From: Actinomycetales bacterium UBA1416
Lineage (GTDB): Bacteria; Actinomycetota; Actinomycetes; Actinomycetales; Actinomycetaceae
Direction of reading: 5' to 3'
DNA: 21,805 bases
Assembly (NCBI GenBank): GCA_002304945.1
Contig: DBPQ01000122.1
Coordinates: 26,674-48,478 of the forward strand
Shown: positions 1-7,031 of the stretch, in pieces
How positions within the stretch are numbered: position 1 is the stretch's first letter
Layout of the letters: each line of letters opens with the position of its first letter
Program-made: the position numbers and the translations under genes
Notes under the pieces: model-generated
Database searches by the model: none
What the model was told of the DNA's origin: nothing
What the model saw: only the letters and a program-made list of their open reading frames with translations

Positions 1-24
1 GGTTCGAGTCCCTGATGGCGCACC
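1..24 (+). tRNA. 3' end of a tRNA, probably tRNA-Lys (partial)
   Basis: Only the T arm and the 3' acceptor strand are inside the window. The T loop is TTCGAGT, closed by GG/CC pairs, followed by acceptor strand ATGGCGC, discriminator A and CC. The implied 5' acceptor strand is GCGCCAT, which from memory matches actinobacterial tRNA-Lys(CTT). The anticodon lies outside the window, so the isotype is inferred. Confidence 0.75.
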
Positions 25-30
25 GCGTGA

Positions 31-54
31 GGGGCCGGACGGGTGTCCGGCCCC
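31..54 (+). terminator. Rho-independent-type terminator after the tRNA
   Basis: GGGGCCGGAC (31-40) and GTCCGGCCCC (45-54) form a perfect 10-bp stem with loop GGGT, followed by TTCTCC. It starts 6 bases after the tRNA end, so it most likely terminates the tRNA transcript. The T tract is short, as is common in GC-rich actinobacteria. Confidence 0.75.
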
Positions 55-163
55 TTCTCCATGCCGGTCGGGCTCCCTGCCTGCCCCTCCTTTCCATCGC
101 GTGCGTCAGCGTGTTCGTGAGAAGGTGGGAACCGATCGACGCTTTTCGGGGTGGAGGCTGAAC

Positions 164-700
164 GTGGCTGGACTGGCGAGCGGTGACCAGGGACCGTGGC
201 TGACGCCCTATGATCTGGACGAGGTGCGCCGCAAGGTACCCATGGTCTACGTGGAGGCCCTTCCTCTCCGTCTCGGGCACGACGGTGAGCTCGAGGCCGT
301 GGGCATGCTCCTCACGGCGACGGAGCACGGGGGGCTGCAACGCTCGTTCGTGTCGGGGCGGGTCCTCTTCCACGAGACCCTGCGGGAGGCGCTCACGCGG
401 CACCTCGTGAAGGACCTCGGGGCCATGGCCTTCCCTCGCCTGCCGGCGAGCCTGCAGCCGTTCACCGTCGCCCAGTACTTCCCGACGCCGGGCCCCGGCT
501 TCCACGATCCGCGGCAGCACTCCGTGGCCCTCGTCTACGCGGTACCGATCGACGGCGAGCCGACCCCGCAGGACGACGCCCTCGACTTCTCGTGGTTCAC
601 GCCGGCGGATGCGATGGACCCGCTCCTCCTCGAGGAGATGGTGGACGGGCACGCCCAACTCCTCACCCACCTGCTCGCCACCGTGGGCAGGCTGGGGTGA
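164..700 (+). CDS. DUF4916 family protein (Nudix-like fold)
   Basis: A 178-residue protein that reads like the actinobacterial DUF4916 family, which is related to Nudix hydrolases. Recognisable features are the N-terminal PWLTPYDLDEVRRKVPMVYV segment (about 11-30), and a degenerate Nudix-box-like helix REALTRHLVKDLG (about 74-86). In that helix the usual metal-binding E-E pair is not evident, so hydrolase activity is doubtful. I chose the GTG at 164 because GGAGG (153-157) lies 6 bases upstream. A GTG at 101 would add 21 residues without a clear ribosome binding site. The gene overlaps the downstream membrane-protein gene by 4 bases, suggesting translational coupling. Substrate unknown. Confidence 0.75.
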   Translation: MAGLASGDQGPWLTPYDLDEVRRKVPMVYVEALPLRLGHDGELEAVGMLLTATEHGGLQRSFVSGRVLFHETLREALTRHLVKDLGAMAFPRLPASLQPFTVAQYFPTPGPGFHDPRQHSVALVYAVPIDGEPTPQDDALDFSWFTPADAMDPLLLEEMVDGHAQLLTHLLATVGRLG

Positions 701-1080
701 CCGAACGGCGCGACGACCTCCTCGCCGTCGGCCTCGACCTCACGGTGGTCGCACTCTTCGCCGCCGGCGGTCGCGCCAGCCACGCCGAGGGAACGGCGAT
801 CACGGACGTGCTCCACACGGCGCTACCGTTCGCGGCGGCCGCGCTCGCCGCGCACCTGGTTCTCGGCTGGCGACGGCGGGACCCGCGTCAGCTCCTCCCC
901 GGCCTCGTGGTGTGGGGTGTGACCGTGTTCGGAGGGCTCGCCGGGCGCCTCCTGCTGGGCGAGGGCGCGGACGGGGCCTTCCCGGTGGTGGCCGCCGCGA
1001 TCCTCGCGGCCGGGATGCTGGCGTGGCGCCTGGTCATCCTCGCGATATCACGGAGGCGATCTCGTCGGCCAGCGCCCTGA
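697..1080 (+). CDS. DUF3054 family membrane protein
   Basis: A 127-residue protein with four predicted membrane segments (about 9-25, 40-57, 67-87 and 94-117) and a basic C-terminal tail (RRRSRR). This matches the small integral membrane family DUF3054, whose function is not established. The start is the GTG at 697, whose GTGA overlaps the stop of the DUF4916 gene. Its last 47 bases are antisense to the 3' end of rdgB. From memory, the Mycobacterium tuberculosis homologue Rv1342c also sits next to and convergent with rdgB, so the neighbourhood supports the family call. The role cannot be deduced from sequence. Confidence 0.75.
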   Translation: MTERRDDLLAVGLDLTVVALFAAGGRASHAEGTAITDVLHTALPFAAAALAAHLVLGWRRRDPRQLLPGLVVWGVTVFGGLAGRLLLGEGADGAFPVVAAAILAAGMLAWRLVILAISRRRSRRPAP

Positions 1081-1726
1081 ACGCCTTCCCGCGATGGGAG
1101 ATGGCGTTCTTCTCCGCGGGCGTCAGGGATGCCATCGAGCGTGAGTAGCCACGGGGCTGGAAGATCGGGTCGTAGCCGAATCCACCGTGTCCCTCCGGGC
1201 GGAGGAGGAGGGATCCCCGGATCTCTGCCACCTCGACGTACTCCTCCCCTGCGGGCGTGACGAGCGCGGCCGCACACACGAACCGCGCGCCGCGGTGGTG
1301 TTCGGGGACGTCCTCGAGCTGCGCCAGGAGGAGTTCGAGGTTGGCCCTGTCGTCCCCGTGGTGGCCGGCCCAACGCGCCGAGAACACCCCAGGGGCTCCC
1401 CCGAAGACGTCGACGACCAGTCCGGAGTCGTCCGCGAGCGCCGGCAACCGGGTGGCGCGCCCCACGTGGTGCGCCTTGAGCAGGGCGTTCTCCTCGAAGG
1501 TGACGCCGTCCTCCACCGGGGAGGGCAGGCCGAGGTCGCCCGATCCGACGACGACGGTGGTGTCGAAGCCGGCGATCTCCGCGGCGAGGATGGCTCGCAG
1601 CTCGCCCACCTTGTGCGCGTTGGCGGTGCCCAGGACCAGCCGGGCCGAGGGTGGGACCCGCCGCATGGGGCTGAGGTCCCCGGGCTGCTCGCTCATCAGC
1701 CCGCCGAGGTAGCCGTCCGTCGTCAC
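1034..1726 (-). CDS. rdgB: RdgB/HAM1-type non-canonical purine NTP pyrophosphatase
   Basis: Hydrolyses dITP, ITP and XTP to monophosphates, keeping deaminated purines out of DNA and RNA. Family signatures are present: GTANAHK (33-39), ADDSGL (98-103, with the conserved acidic pair), GVFSARWAG (113-121), GFGYDPIF (182-189) and EKNAISHRGKA (205-215). The start is the GTG at 1726, giving 230 residues: it overlaps the rph stop in GTGA and is preceded by GGGAG at a suitable distance. Start choice is uncertain. ATGs at 1696 and 1666 would give 220 or 210 residues, nearer the usual length of about 200. It is the last gene of the murI-MBL-rph-rdgB run and its tail overlaps the convergent DUF3054 gene. 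Confidence 0.92.
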   Translation of the reverse strand: MTTDGYLGGLMSEQPGDLSPMRRVPPSARLVLGTANAHKVGELRAILAAEIAGFDTTVVVGSGDLGLPSPVEDGVTFEENALLKAHHVGRATRLPALADDSGLVVDVFGGAPGVFSARWAGHHGDDRANLELLLAQLEDVPEHHRGARFVCAAALVTPAGEEYVEVAEIRGSLLLRPEGHGGFGYDPIFQPRGYSRSMASLTPAEKNAISHRGKAFRALADEIASVISRG

Positions 1727-2460
1727 CGCTCGCTCCCGAGTGCGTCCCGTTGCAGCTCGGTGAGGCGCACGATCCCGCCGAGGGCGAGGTCGAGGAGCGC
1801 GTCGAGCTCCACCCGGTCGAAGGGGACGCCCTCGGCCGTTCCCTGGACCTCCACGAAGCTGCCCGCGCCGGTCGCCACCACGTTCATGTCGGTGTGGGCC
1901 CGGACGTCCTCCTCGTAGGGCAGGTCGAGGCAGGGAACGCCGTCGATGATGCCCACGGACACGGCGGCGACGCTGTCGGTCAGCACGGTCTCGGGCTGCC
2001 CGACGTGGCCGCGCGCCGCTCCCCAGGCGATGGCGTCGGCGAGCGCCACCCACGCGCCCGTGATGGCCGCGGTTCGCGTGCCGCCGTCGGCCTGGAGCAC
2101 GTCGCAGTCCAGCACGATCGTGTTCTCCCCCAGCGCGCCGTAGTCGACGACGGCGCGCAGGGACCGCCCGATGAGGCGGGAGATCTCGTGGGTGCGGCCC
2201 CCTATCCGTCCGCGGACGGACTCCCGGTCGGTGCGCGTGCTGGTGGCACGCGGCAGCATCGCGTACTCGGCGGTCACCCATCCCAACCCGGAGCCCTTGC
2301 GCCAGCGGGGCACGCCGCTCGTGAAGCTGGCGGCGCAGAGCACGCGCGTGCCGCCGAACTCGACGAGGACGCTGCCCTCGGCGGTGTCCAGCCAGTTGCG
2401 GGTGAGGCGCACGGGGCGCAGGTCGTCGGGCGCGCGGCCGTCGGCGCGGGTGAAGTCCAT
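1723..2460 (-). CDS. rph: Ribonuclease PH
   Basis: A phosphate-dependent 3'-to-5' exoribonuclease that trims tRNA 3' ends and other structured RNA tails. It is 245 residues, the full family length. Motifs seen are GWVTAEYAMLPRAT (60-73), GGRTHEISRLIGRSLRA (87-103), DCDVLQADGGTRTAAITGA (118-136) and, near the active site, DLPYEED...DMNVV (179-195). The start is the ATG at 2460. A TAGTCT box ends 7 bases before it and there is no good Shine-Dalgarno, so a leaderless transcript from inside the MBL 3' end is likely, in addition to read-through from upstream genes. It overlaps rdgB by 4 bases. Confidence 0.95.
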   Translation of the reverse strand: MDFTRADGRAPDDLRPVRLTRNWLDTAEGSVLVEFGGTRVLCAASFTSGVPRWRKGSGLGWVTAEYAMLPRATSTRTDRESVRGRIGGRTHEISRLIGRSLRAVVDYGALGENTIVLDCDVLQADGGTRTAAITGAWVALADAIAWGAARGHVGQPETVLTDSVAAVSVGIIDGVPCLDLPYEEDVRAHTDMNVVATGAGSFVEVQGTAEGVPFDRVELDALLDLALGGIVRLTELQRDALGSER

Positions 2461-2473
2461 GGGGCAGAGACTA
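2461..2473 (-). promoter_or_regulatory. Putative leaderless promoter -10 for rph
   Basis: On the minus strand TAGTCT (2468-2473) is followed by 7 bases and then the rph ATG, so transcription would start at or near the start codon. No convincing -35 is visible. The 20-base gap after the MBL gene holds the element. Confidence 0.5.
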
Positions 2474-2480
2474 CCTGCCC

Positions 2481-3275
2481 TCAGAGCTCCCAGACGGAAC
2501 CCGTACGGGCCACCTCGATGCCACCGGCGAACCTCGTCGAGGCGCTCTGGGCCACCTCCTCCGGCTCCGTCCAGGGCTGGATGTGGGTGAGCACGAGGTG
2601 GCGAGCGCGGGCCTGTGTGGCGACCTCGCCGGCCCGCTCGCCGGTGAGGTGGATGCCCCGGACCGTGTCCCGTCCCTCGACGAAGCCGGCCTCGCAGAGG
2701 AACAGGTCGACGTCCCGGGCGGCGGCGACGAGGCCGTCGCAGGCATCGGTGTCGCCGGAGTAGGTGAGGGAGACCTCGCCGTCCCCGCTGGCGGACGGCC
2801 CCGTGACGCGCACGGCCCAGGCCTCGACGGGATGCTCCACGCGGTGGGACTCGATCCGCAGGGGGCCGACCCGCACCACGTGTCCGGCCTCGTGGGGGCG
2901 GAAGGTGAAGTCCGCGGAGAAGTCCTCCTCCGGACCGTCCCCGCCCACCCCGCGAACGCGGTCGACGGCGTCCGGTGGGGCGAGGACGTCCACCGGGCCG
3001 AGGGCGCCGGTGGGATACCAACGCCGGAACACGTGATAGCCGATCATGTCCGCCATGTGGTCGGCATGGAGGTGGGACAGCACCACGAGGTCCACGTCAC
3101 GGGGGTCGAGGTGGTTCATCAGCTGGCCGAACGCCCCGGGGCCCAGATCGAGGAGGATCGAGAACACGCGGGGCCCGCCGTCGTCACCGACGCCGTCGGC
3201 CTGCACGAGGTAGCAGGAGGCCGCCGACGCCGGCCCGGACATGGAGCCGGTGCAACCGACCACGGTGAGCTTCAC
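2481..3275 (-). CDS. Metallo-beta-lactamase-fold hydrolase, Rv1339-like
   Basis: A 264-residue single-domain MBL-fold protein. The metal-binding motif is SHLHADH (67-73), with further ligands likely at H148, D175 (in SGDTD) and H231 (in LTHIQPW). The fold and length resemble RNase Z-like hydrolases and the mycobacterial protein Rv1339, which has been reported as an atypical cyclic-AMP phosphodiesterase. Its placement between murI and rph is the same as that of Rv1339 (from memory), so an equivalent role is plausible but not shown. The start is the GTG at 3275, overlapping the murI stop in GTGA, which implies translational coupling. tRNase Z is less likely because the exosite arm and tRNA-specific motifs are not evident. 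Confidence 0.85.
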   Translation of the reverse strand: MKLTVVGCTGSMSGPASAASCYLVQADGVGDDGGPRVFSILLDLGPGAFGQLMNHLDPRDVDLVVLSHLHADHMADMIGYHVFRRWYPTGALGPVDVLAPPDAVDRVRGVGGDGPEEDFSADFTFRPHEAGHVVRVGPLRIESHRVEHPVEAWAVRVTGPSASGDGEVSLTYSGDTDACDGLVAAARDVDLFLCEAGFVEGRDTVRGIHLTGERAGEVATQARARHLVLTHIQPWTEPEEVAQSASTRFAGGIEVARTGSVWEL

Positions 3276-4093
3276 GGCCGCACCCCCGTGAGGGAGGTGA
3301 TGCCGCTGACCGCCTGGACCTCCGGCAGGAATCGCTTCGCGAGACGGGCGAAGTCAGCCGCGTCCCCGGTGGCGAGGAAGCGGTGCGCCGCGGCCCGGTC
3401 CGGTGCCGCGAGCAGGTCGTGGGCGGTGAGGGTGCGGTAGAGATCCTTGGCGGTCTCCTCGGCCGACGAGACGAGGGTGACGTCCTCCCCCATGACGTAG
3501 CTGATCACGCCGGTCAGGAGGGGGTAGTGCGTGCAGCCGAGCACGAGGGTGTCCACGCCGGCCTCCCGCACGGGCTCGAGGTACTCCCGCGCGACGGCGA
3601 GGATCTCCGGACCCGCGGTGATGCCCCGCTCCACGTAGTCGACGAACGCCGGGCAGGCCTGCATCGTGAGCTCGAGATGGGGCGCCGCGGCGAAGGCGTC
3701 ACGGTAGGCGCCGGAGGTGATCGTGGCCTCGGTGCCGATCACCCCGACACGACCGTTCCGCGTGGCTGCCACGGCGCGGCGCACAGCCGGCTGGATGACC
3801 TCCACGACGGGCACACCGGCGTCGACGGCGTAGCGTTCACGGGCGTCCCGCAGGGTGGCCGCGGAGGCGGAGTTGCACGCGATGACGAGCGCCTTCACCC
3901 CGGAGATGACGAGCTGGTCCATGATGTCCATCGCGAGCGCCCGCACGTGCGCGATCGGCTTGGGCCCGTAGGGGGAGTTCGCCGTGTCGCCGATGTAGGT
4001 GATCGACTCCCCCGGCAACTGGTCGATGATCGCCCTCGCGACCGTCAGCCCCCCGACCCCTGAGTCGAAGACCCCGATCGGCGCGTTGTTCAC
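3272..4093 (-). CDS. murI: Glutamate racemase
   Basis: Interconverts L- and D-glutamate in the cytoplasm, supplying D-glutamate for the peptidoglycan stem peptide. The 273-residue protein has the family N-terminus GVFDSGVGGLTV (D10). The two catalytic cysteines are C73 in IACNSASA and C187 in LGCTHYPLL, with the usual H189 beside the second. The start is the GTG at 4093, with no Shine-Dalgarno. A TAAGCT box ends 7 bases upstream and its TAA is also the stop codon of the DUF2017 gene, pointing to leaderless transcription. It overlaps the MBL gene by 4 bases. A complete, apparently active enzyme. Confidence 0.95.
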   Translation of the reverse strand: MNNAPIGVFDSGVGGLTVARAIIDQLPGESITYIGDTANSPYGPKPIAHVRALAMDIMDQLVISGVKALVIACNSASAATLRDARERYAVDAGVPVVEVIQPAVRRAVAATRNGRVGVIGTEATITSGAYRDAFAAAPHLELTMQACPAFVDYVERGITAGPEILAVAREYLEPVREAGVDTLVLGCTHYPLLTGVISYVMGEDVTLVSSAEETAKDLYRTLTAHDLLAAPDRAAAHRFLATGDAADFARLAKRFLPEVQAVSGITSLTGVRP

Positions 4094-4106
4094 AGCATCG
4101 AGCTTA
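4094..4106 (-). promoter_or_regulatory. Putative leaderless promoter -10 for murI, containing the upstream stop codon
   Basis: Minus-strand TAAGCT (4101-4106) precedes the murI GTG by 7 bases. The first three bases, TAA, are the stop codon of the DUF2017 gene. No clear -35 hexamer was found. Confidence 0.5.
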
Positions 4107-4700
4107 GATCGCCGGGGCCTCGCCGGTCACCGCGAGCAGCAGTGACTCCTGCCACCACGTCAGCCCGGAGTACAGCGCCGCGAGCGCCGTGGTGCGCTCG
4201 TCCGCCTCCGGGGCAGCCTGGCGGGTCGCCGCCACGGCGATCGCGTGGAACCGCTCGGAGTCGGCGTCGTCCTCGATGCCGAGACGTGCGGCGAGTACCA
4301 GGCGGATGTCGGTGAGCGCCGCGAGCCACTGCTGTTCCTCCCCCCGCCGCACCAGCACGGTCTCGGCGCCCGCGGCAAGGCTCCGGGCCAGCAGGTCCAG
4401 GTTGGCCAGCTTGCTGCGCCGGAGCTCGTCCGCCGTCAGGCCGCGAAGCTCGTCGGCGAGGTCGGGATCGGAGGTGGACATGGGGGCGAAGAGGCGTGCC
4501 AGCGCCGGATCGGACGGAGTCTCCCGCTGGTCAGGGTCGAAGTCGAGGTGGGCGATGGGGTCGTCGTCCCCCGGGGGCGTCGCCCGCTCGCTGCCGGCGA
4601 CGAGCTCGCGCACGTCCCGGACGAGGCGGGCGAGGAGGGTTCTCTCCGAGGCGTCGACGCGCGAGGCGAAGCCGGCGGAGGTGACGGTGAACGCGAACAT
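4104..4700 (-). CDS. DUF2017 family protein
   Basis: A 198-residue cytoplasmic protein of the actinobacterial DUF2017 family, function unknown. It starts MFAFTVTSAGFASRVDASE and is mostly helical and acidic, with a conserved-looking central LTADELRRSKLANLDLLARSL stretch split over about 89-110. No catalytic motif, signal peptide or membrane segment is seen. Its ATG at 4700 overlaps the clpS stop (TGATG), so it is likely translated together with ClpS. The clpS-DUF2017 pair is conserved in actinobacteria (Rv1331-Rv1332 in M. tuberculosis, from memory), which suggests a link to ClpS-dependent proteolysis, but this is inference only. Confidence 0.85.
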   Translation of the reverse strand: MFAFTVTSAGFASRVDASERTLLARLVRDVRELVAGSERATPPGDDDPIAHLDFDPDQRETPSDPALARLFAPMSTSDPDLADELRGLTADELRRSKLANLDLLARSLAAGAETVLVRRGEEQQWLAALTDIRLVLAARLGIEDDADSERFHAIAVAATRQAAPEADERTTALAALYSGLTWWQESLLLAVTGEAPAI

Positions 4701-4978
4701 CAGTCCGCCCGCTCCAGGGTCGCCCACAGGCCGTGGGCGTGCAGCGCCGCGACATGGCTCTCCATCGGCTCGCGGCCGCCCTCGGCGACGACCGCCCGGC
4801 CCTCGGTGTGGACCGCCATCATGAGGGCGTGTGCTCTCTCATGGGAGTAACCGAAGTGCGTCCGGAACACGTAGGTCACGTAGCTCATCAGGTTGACCGG
4901 ATCGTTCCACACGACCACCCGCCAGGGGGCCGTCGCGGTCGCCTGGTCGTCGAGCTGCTGGTCGGGCAGGGAGGTCAT
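4700..4978 (-). CDS. clpS: ClpS, N-end-rule adaptor of the Clp protease
   Basis: A 92-residue adaptor that binds proteins with destabilising N-terminal residues and hands them to the Clp AAA+ unfoldase. The ClpS core is clear: WNDPVNLMSYVTYVF (24-38) with the N26-D27 pair, and HALMMAVHTEGRAVV (50-64) with H57, residues that in the family contact the N-degron amino group. The variable N-terminal tail (about 1-17) precedes the core. I chose the ATG at 4978. A GTG at 4996, with CCTCC on the plus strand (5001-5005) as its possible ribosome binding site, would add 6 residues. The gene is divergent from pncB across about 71 bases and overlaps DUF2017. Confidence 0.93.
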   Translation of the reverse strand: MTSLPDQQLDDQATATAPWRVVVWNDPVNLMSYVTYVFRTHFGYSHERAHALMMAVHTEGRAVVAEGGREPMESHVAALHAHGLWATLERAD

Positions 4979-5036
4979 CGCACCCGATTCTCCCACCCGG
5001 CCTCCCGGGGGTGAGGTGGAACGGCATGGCAGGCGC

Positions 5037-5049
5037 TAGCGTGTCCGTC
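5037..5049 (+). promoter_or_regulatory. Putative leaderless promoter -10 for pncB
   Basis: TAGCGT (5037-5042) is followed by 7 bases and the ATG at 5050. This spacing recurs at other starts in the window and selects 5050 over the in-frame candidates at 5011, 5026 and 5041. Confidence 0.5.
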
Positions 5050-6384
5050 ATGTCGTGCGCATCCACCGCCCTCCTGACCGACATGTACGAGCTGACCATG
5101 ATCGACGCGGCGCTGGAGTCGGGGACGGCGTCCCGGCAGTGCGTGTTCGAGGTGTTCAACCGGCGCCTGCCGGCACGCCGGCGCTATGGCGTGGTCGCGG
5201 GCACCGCCCGCCTCCTCGACGCCGTCGAGGCGTTCCGCTTCACGGACGGCCAGCTCGCCTGGCTCGGCGAGCGCGGGGTGGTGCGACCCGCGACCCTGGA
5301 GTTCCTCGCCGAACTCCGTTTCACCGGCTCGATCACCGGGTACGCCGAGGGCGAGTGCTTCTTCCCGGGTTCGCCCATCCTCACGGTGGAGGGCTCGTTC
5401 GCGGAGGCGGTGGTGCTCGAGACGGTCATCCTGTCGGTGCTCAACCACGACTGCGCCGTGGCCGCTGCGGCATCGCGCATGACGACGGCGGCACACGGCC
5501 GCCCGTGCCTCGACATGGGGGCGCGGCGCACCCATGAGGAGGCGGCCGTGGCCGCGGCCCGGGCCGCCGCCGTCGCCGGCTTCGCGGGGACCTCCGACCT
5601 CGAGGCCGCCCACCGCTACGGGTTGCGGGCGATCGGGACGGCGGCGCACTCCTTCACGTTGCTCCACGACGACGAGGAGACCGCCTTCGCCGCCCAGGTG
5701 GCGGCCCTCGGTCCCGGCACCACGCTCCTCGTCGACACGTACGACGTTCCGAGAGGCGTCGAACGCGCTGTTGCCGCGGCCCGCGCCGCCGGCGGAGAAC
5801 TGGGAGCGGTTCGGCTCGATTCGGGTGACCTCGTGGCGCAGGCGTTCACCGTCCGCCAGCAGCTCGACGACCTCGGTGCCACCTCGACGCGTATCACCGT
5901 GACCTCGGACCTCGACGAGTACGCCATCGCGGCACTCAACGCCGCTCCCGTGGACTCCTACGGCATCGGGACGAAGCTCGTGACCGGCTCCGGACACCCG
6001 ACGGCGGAGCTGGTGTACAAGCTCGTGGCACGGGAGGGTTCGGACGGGCGGCTCGAGCCGGTCCAGAAGGAATCGGAGTCCAAGCGCTCGATCGGCGGCC
6101 GGAAGGTCGCGGGCCGCGTGCTCGAGGGCGGGCGTGCGGCGGAGGAGGTCACCGTCACCGGGGTGGGCGCGCGGACGCACCTGGACGCGCTCGGTGCGCG
6201 GCCGCTCCAGGTGGACCTGGTTCGCGACGGTGTCGTCGCGGAGGACCACCGCGGGCCGGCAGCCCTCACGCGGGCGACCGAGCGCCACCTCGCCTCGCGT
6301 GCGGAACTGCCGTACCCGGCCTGGCGGCTCTCGGAGGGTGAGCCGGCGCTCGTCACCCGGCACGTCGTCCTGCCGGGCTCCTAG
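5050..6384 (+). CDS. pncB: Nicotinate phosphoribosyltransferase
   Basis: Converts nicotinate, PRPP and ATP to nicotinate mononucleotide in the NAD salvage (Preiss-Handler) pathway. The 444-residue protein begins with the typical STALLTDMYELTM (5-17). It carries GTAAHSF (196-202), whose H200 corresponds to the autophosphorylated histidine of the family, and RLDSGDL (255-261) for phosphoribosyl binding. The start at 5050 is chosen from the TAGCGT box 7 bases upstream. A weaker option is ATG 5026, preceded by GAGGTGG. The pncB-clpS divergent pair is also known in mycobacteria (Rv1330c/Rv1331). Its TAG overlaps the stop of the convergent DUF3039 gene. Confidence 0.95.
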   Translation: MSCASTALLTDMYELTMIDAALESGTASRQCVFEVFNRRLPARRRYGVVAGTARLLDAVEAFRFTDGQLAWLGERGVVRPATLEFLAELRFTGSITGYAEGECFFPGSPILTVEGSFAEAVVLETVILSVLNHDCAVAAAASRMTTAAHGRPCLDMGARRTHEEAAVAAARAAAVAGFAGTSDLEAAHRYGLRAIGTAAHSFTLLHDDEETAFAAQVAALGPGTTLLVDTYDVPRGVERAVAAARAAGGELGAVRLDSGDLVAQAFTVRQQLDDLGATSTRITVTSDLDEYAIAALNAAPVDSYGIGTKLVTGSGHPTAELVYKLVAREGSDGRLEPVQKESESKRSIGGRKVAGRVLEGGRAAEEVTVTGVGARTHLDALGARPLQVDLVRDGVVAEDHRGPAALTRATERHLASRAELPYPAWRLSEGEPALVTRHVVLPGS

Positions 6385-6674
6385 CTCGGCGCACCCCCGG
6401 CCCGGAGGGACTCGAGGATCTCCTTGCACGCCGGGCAGACCGGGTAGCGGCTGGGATCCCGGCGGGGGGTCCACACCTTGCCGCAGAGGGCGACGACGGG
6501 CCGGCCGGACGCCGCGGAGGCCGCGATCCGGTCCTTCCGGACGTAGTGCGCGAACCGATCGCCCTCCGAGGAGTCCTCGGAGGTCTCCTCGCGTTCGAGC
6601 AGCGTCGTGGAGCCCTCGGGGCCGGCGGGAGCAGCCGGCGAACCGGGAGTGCCATCTGCGGTGAAGCGGTTCAT
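6381..6674 (-). CDS. DUF3039 family protein with zinc-ribbon-like cysteines
   Basis: A 97-residue protein. The first 38 residues are low-complexity (G, P, A, S, E rich). The second half, RFAHYVRKDRI...ALCGKVW...YPVCPAC, is the DUF3039 domain of actinobacteria. C64, C80 and C83, perhaps with H43, could bind one metal ion. Function unknown. The start is the ATG at 6674, 7 bases after a TAGACT box. The in-frame GTG at 6680 lies inside the predicted promoter spacer and is less likely. Its stop codon overlaps that of pncB on the other strand. Confidence 0.82.
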   Translation of the reverse strand: MNRFTADGTPGSPAAPAGPEGSTTLLEREETSEDSSEGDRFAHYVRKDRIAASAASGRPVVALCGKVWTPRRDPSRYPVCPACKEILESLRAGGAPS

Positions 6675-6687
6675 GCGCACGAGTCTA
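6675..6687 (-). promoter_or_regulatory. Putative leaderless promoter -10 for the DUF3039 gene
   Basis: Minus-strand TAGACT (6682-6687) lies 7 bases before the ATG at 6674. There is no Shine-Dalgarno. The upstream side is occupied by the HU terminator hairpin, so this gene is insulated from hup. Confidence 0.5.
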
Positions 6688-6709
6688 GGTGGAGTGCCCG
6701 GACATGCGA

Positions 6710-6738
6710 CAGGGGCGGCCGTCAGGCGGCCGCCCCTG
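6710..6738 (-). terminator. Terminator hairpin after the HU gene
   Basis: Bases 6710-6721 and 6727-6738 form a perfect 12-bp, GC-rich stem with a 5-base loop, 11 bases beyond the HU stop on the minus strand. There is no U tract, so it is a hairpin-only terminator of the type common in GC-rich bacteria. Confidence 0.65.
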
Positions 6739-6749
6739 GAACTCCTGCG

Positions 6750-7031
6750 CTACTTCGCGACGGCCTTCTTGAGCGCCGACCCGGCGGAGATCTTCACGCC
6801 GTACCCGGCGGGGATGGCGATCTCCTCGCCGGTGCGCGGGTTGCGGCCGGTGCGGGCGGCGCGGTCGACCCGCTCCACGGACAGCAGGCCGGTGACCTTG
6901 ACGGCCTCGCCCTTGGCGAGCGACTCCACCATCACGTCCTGGATGGCGGACAGCGCGGCGTCGGCCTGCGCCTTGGTGAGCGAGGCGCGCTCCGCGATGG
7001 CGGCCACGAGGTCGGTACGGTTCACGGACAT
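6750..7031 (-). CDS. hup: HU family DNA-binding protein
   Basis: A 93-residue histone-like nucleoid protein that binds and bends DNA as a dimer. The N-terminal helical dimerisation part (1-45) is followed by the DNA-binding arm RAARTGRNPRTGEEIAIPAG (57-76), the family signature, and a short basic tail ending KKAVAK. It has no lysine/alanine-rich C-terminal extension like that of mycobacterial HupB, so it is the short form. The start is the ATG at 7031 with AAGGAG (plus strand CTCCTT, 7040-7045) 8 bases upstream, one of the best Shine-Dalgarno sites here and consistent with high expression. It is monocistronic, with its own promoter, 5' stem-loop and terminator. Confidence 0.95.
   Translation of the reverse strand: MSVNRTDLVAAIAERASLTKAQADAALSAIQDVMVESLAKGEAVKVTGLLSVERVDRAARTGRNPRTGEEIAIPAGYGVKISAGSALKKAVAK

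Noticed and set aside
1..54. Phage or island attachment site at the tRNA 3' end
   Set aside because: No integrase, no duplicated tRNA 3' end and ordinary chromosomal genes follow.
101..163. Longer N-terminus for the DUF4916 protein from the GTG at 101
   Set aside because: The GTG at 164 has a strong GGAGG 6 bases upstream and gives the N-terminus expected for the family.
5011..5049. Upstream pncB starts at 5011, 5026 and 5041
   Set aside because: The TAGCGT box lies inside this stretch and sets the start at 5050. ATG 5026 with GAGGTGG remains a minor option.
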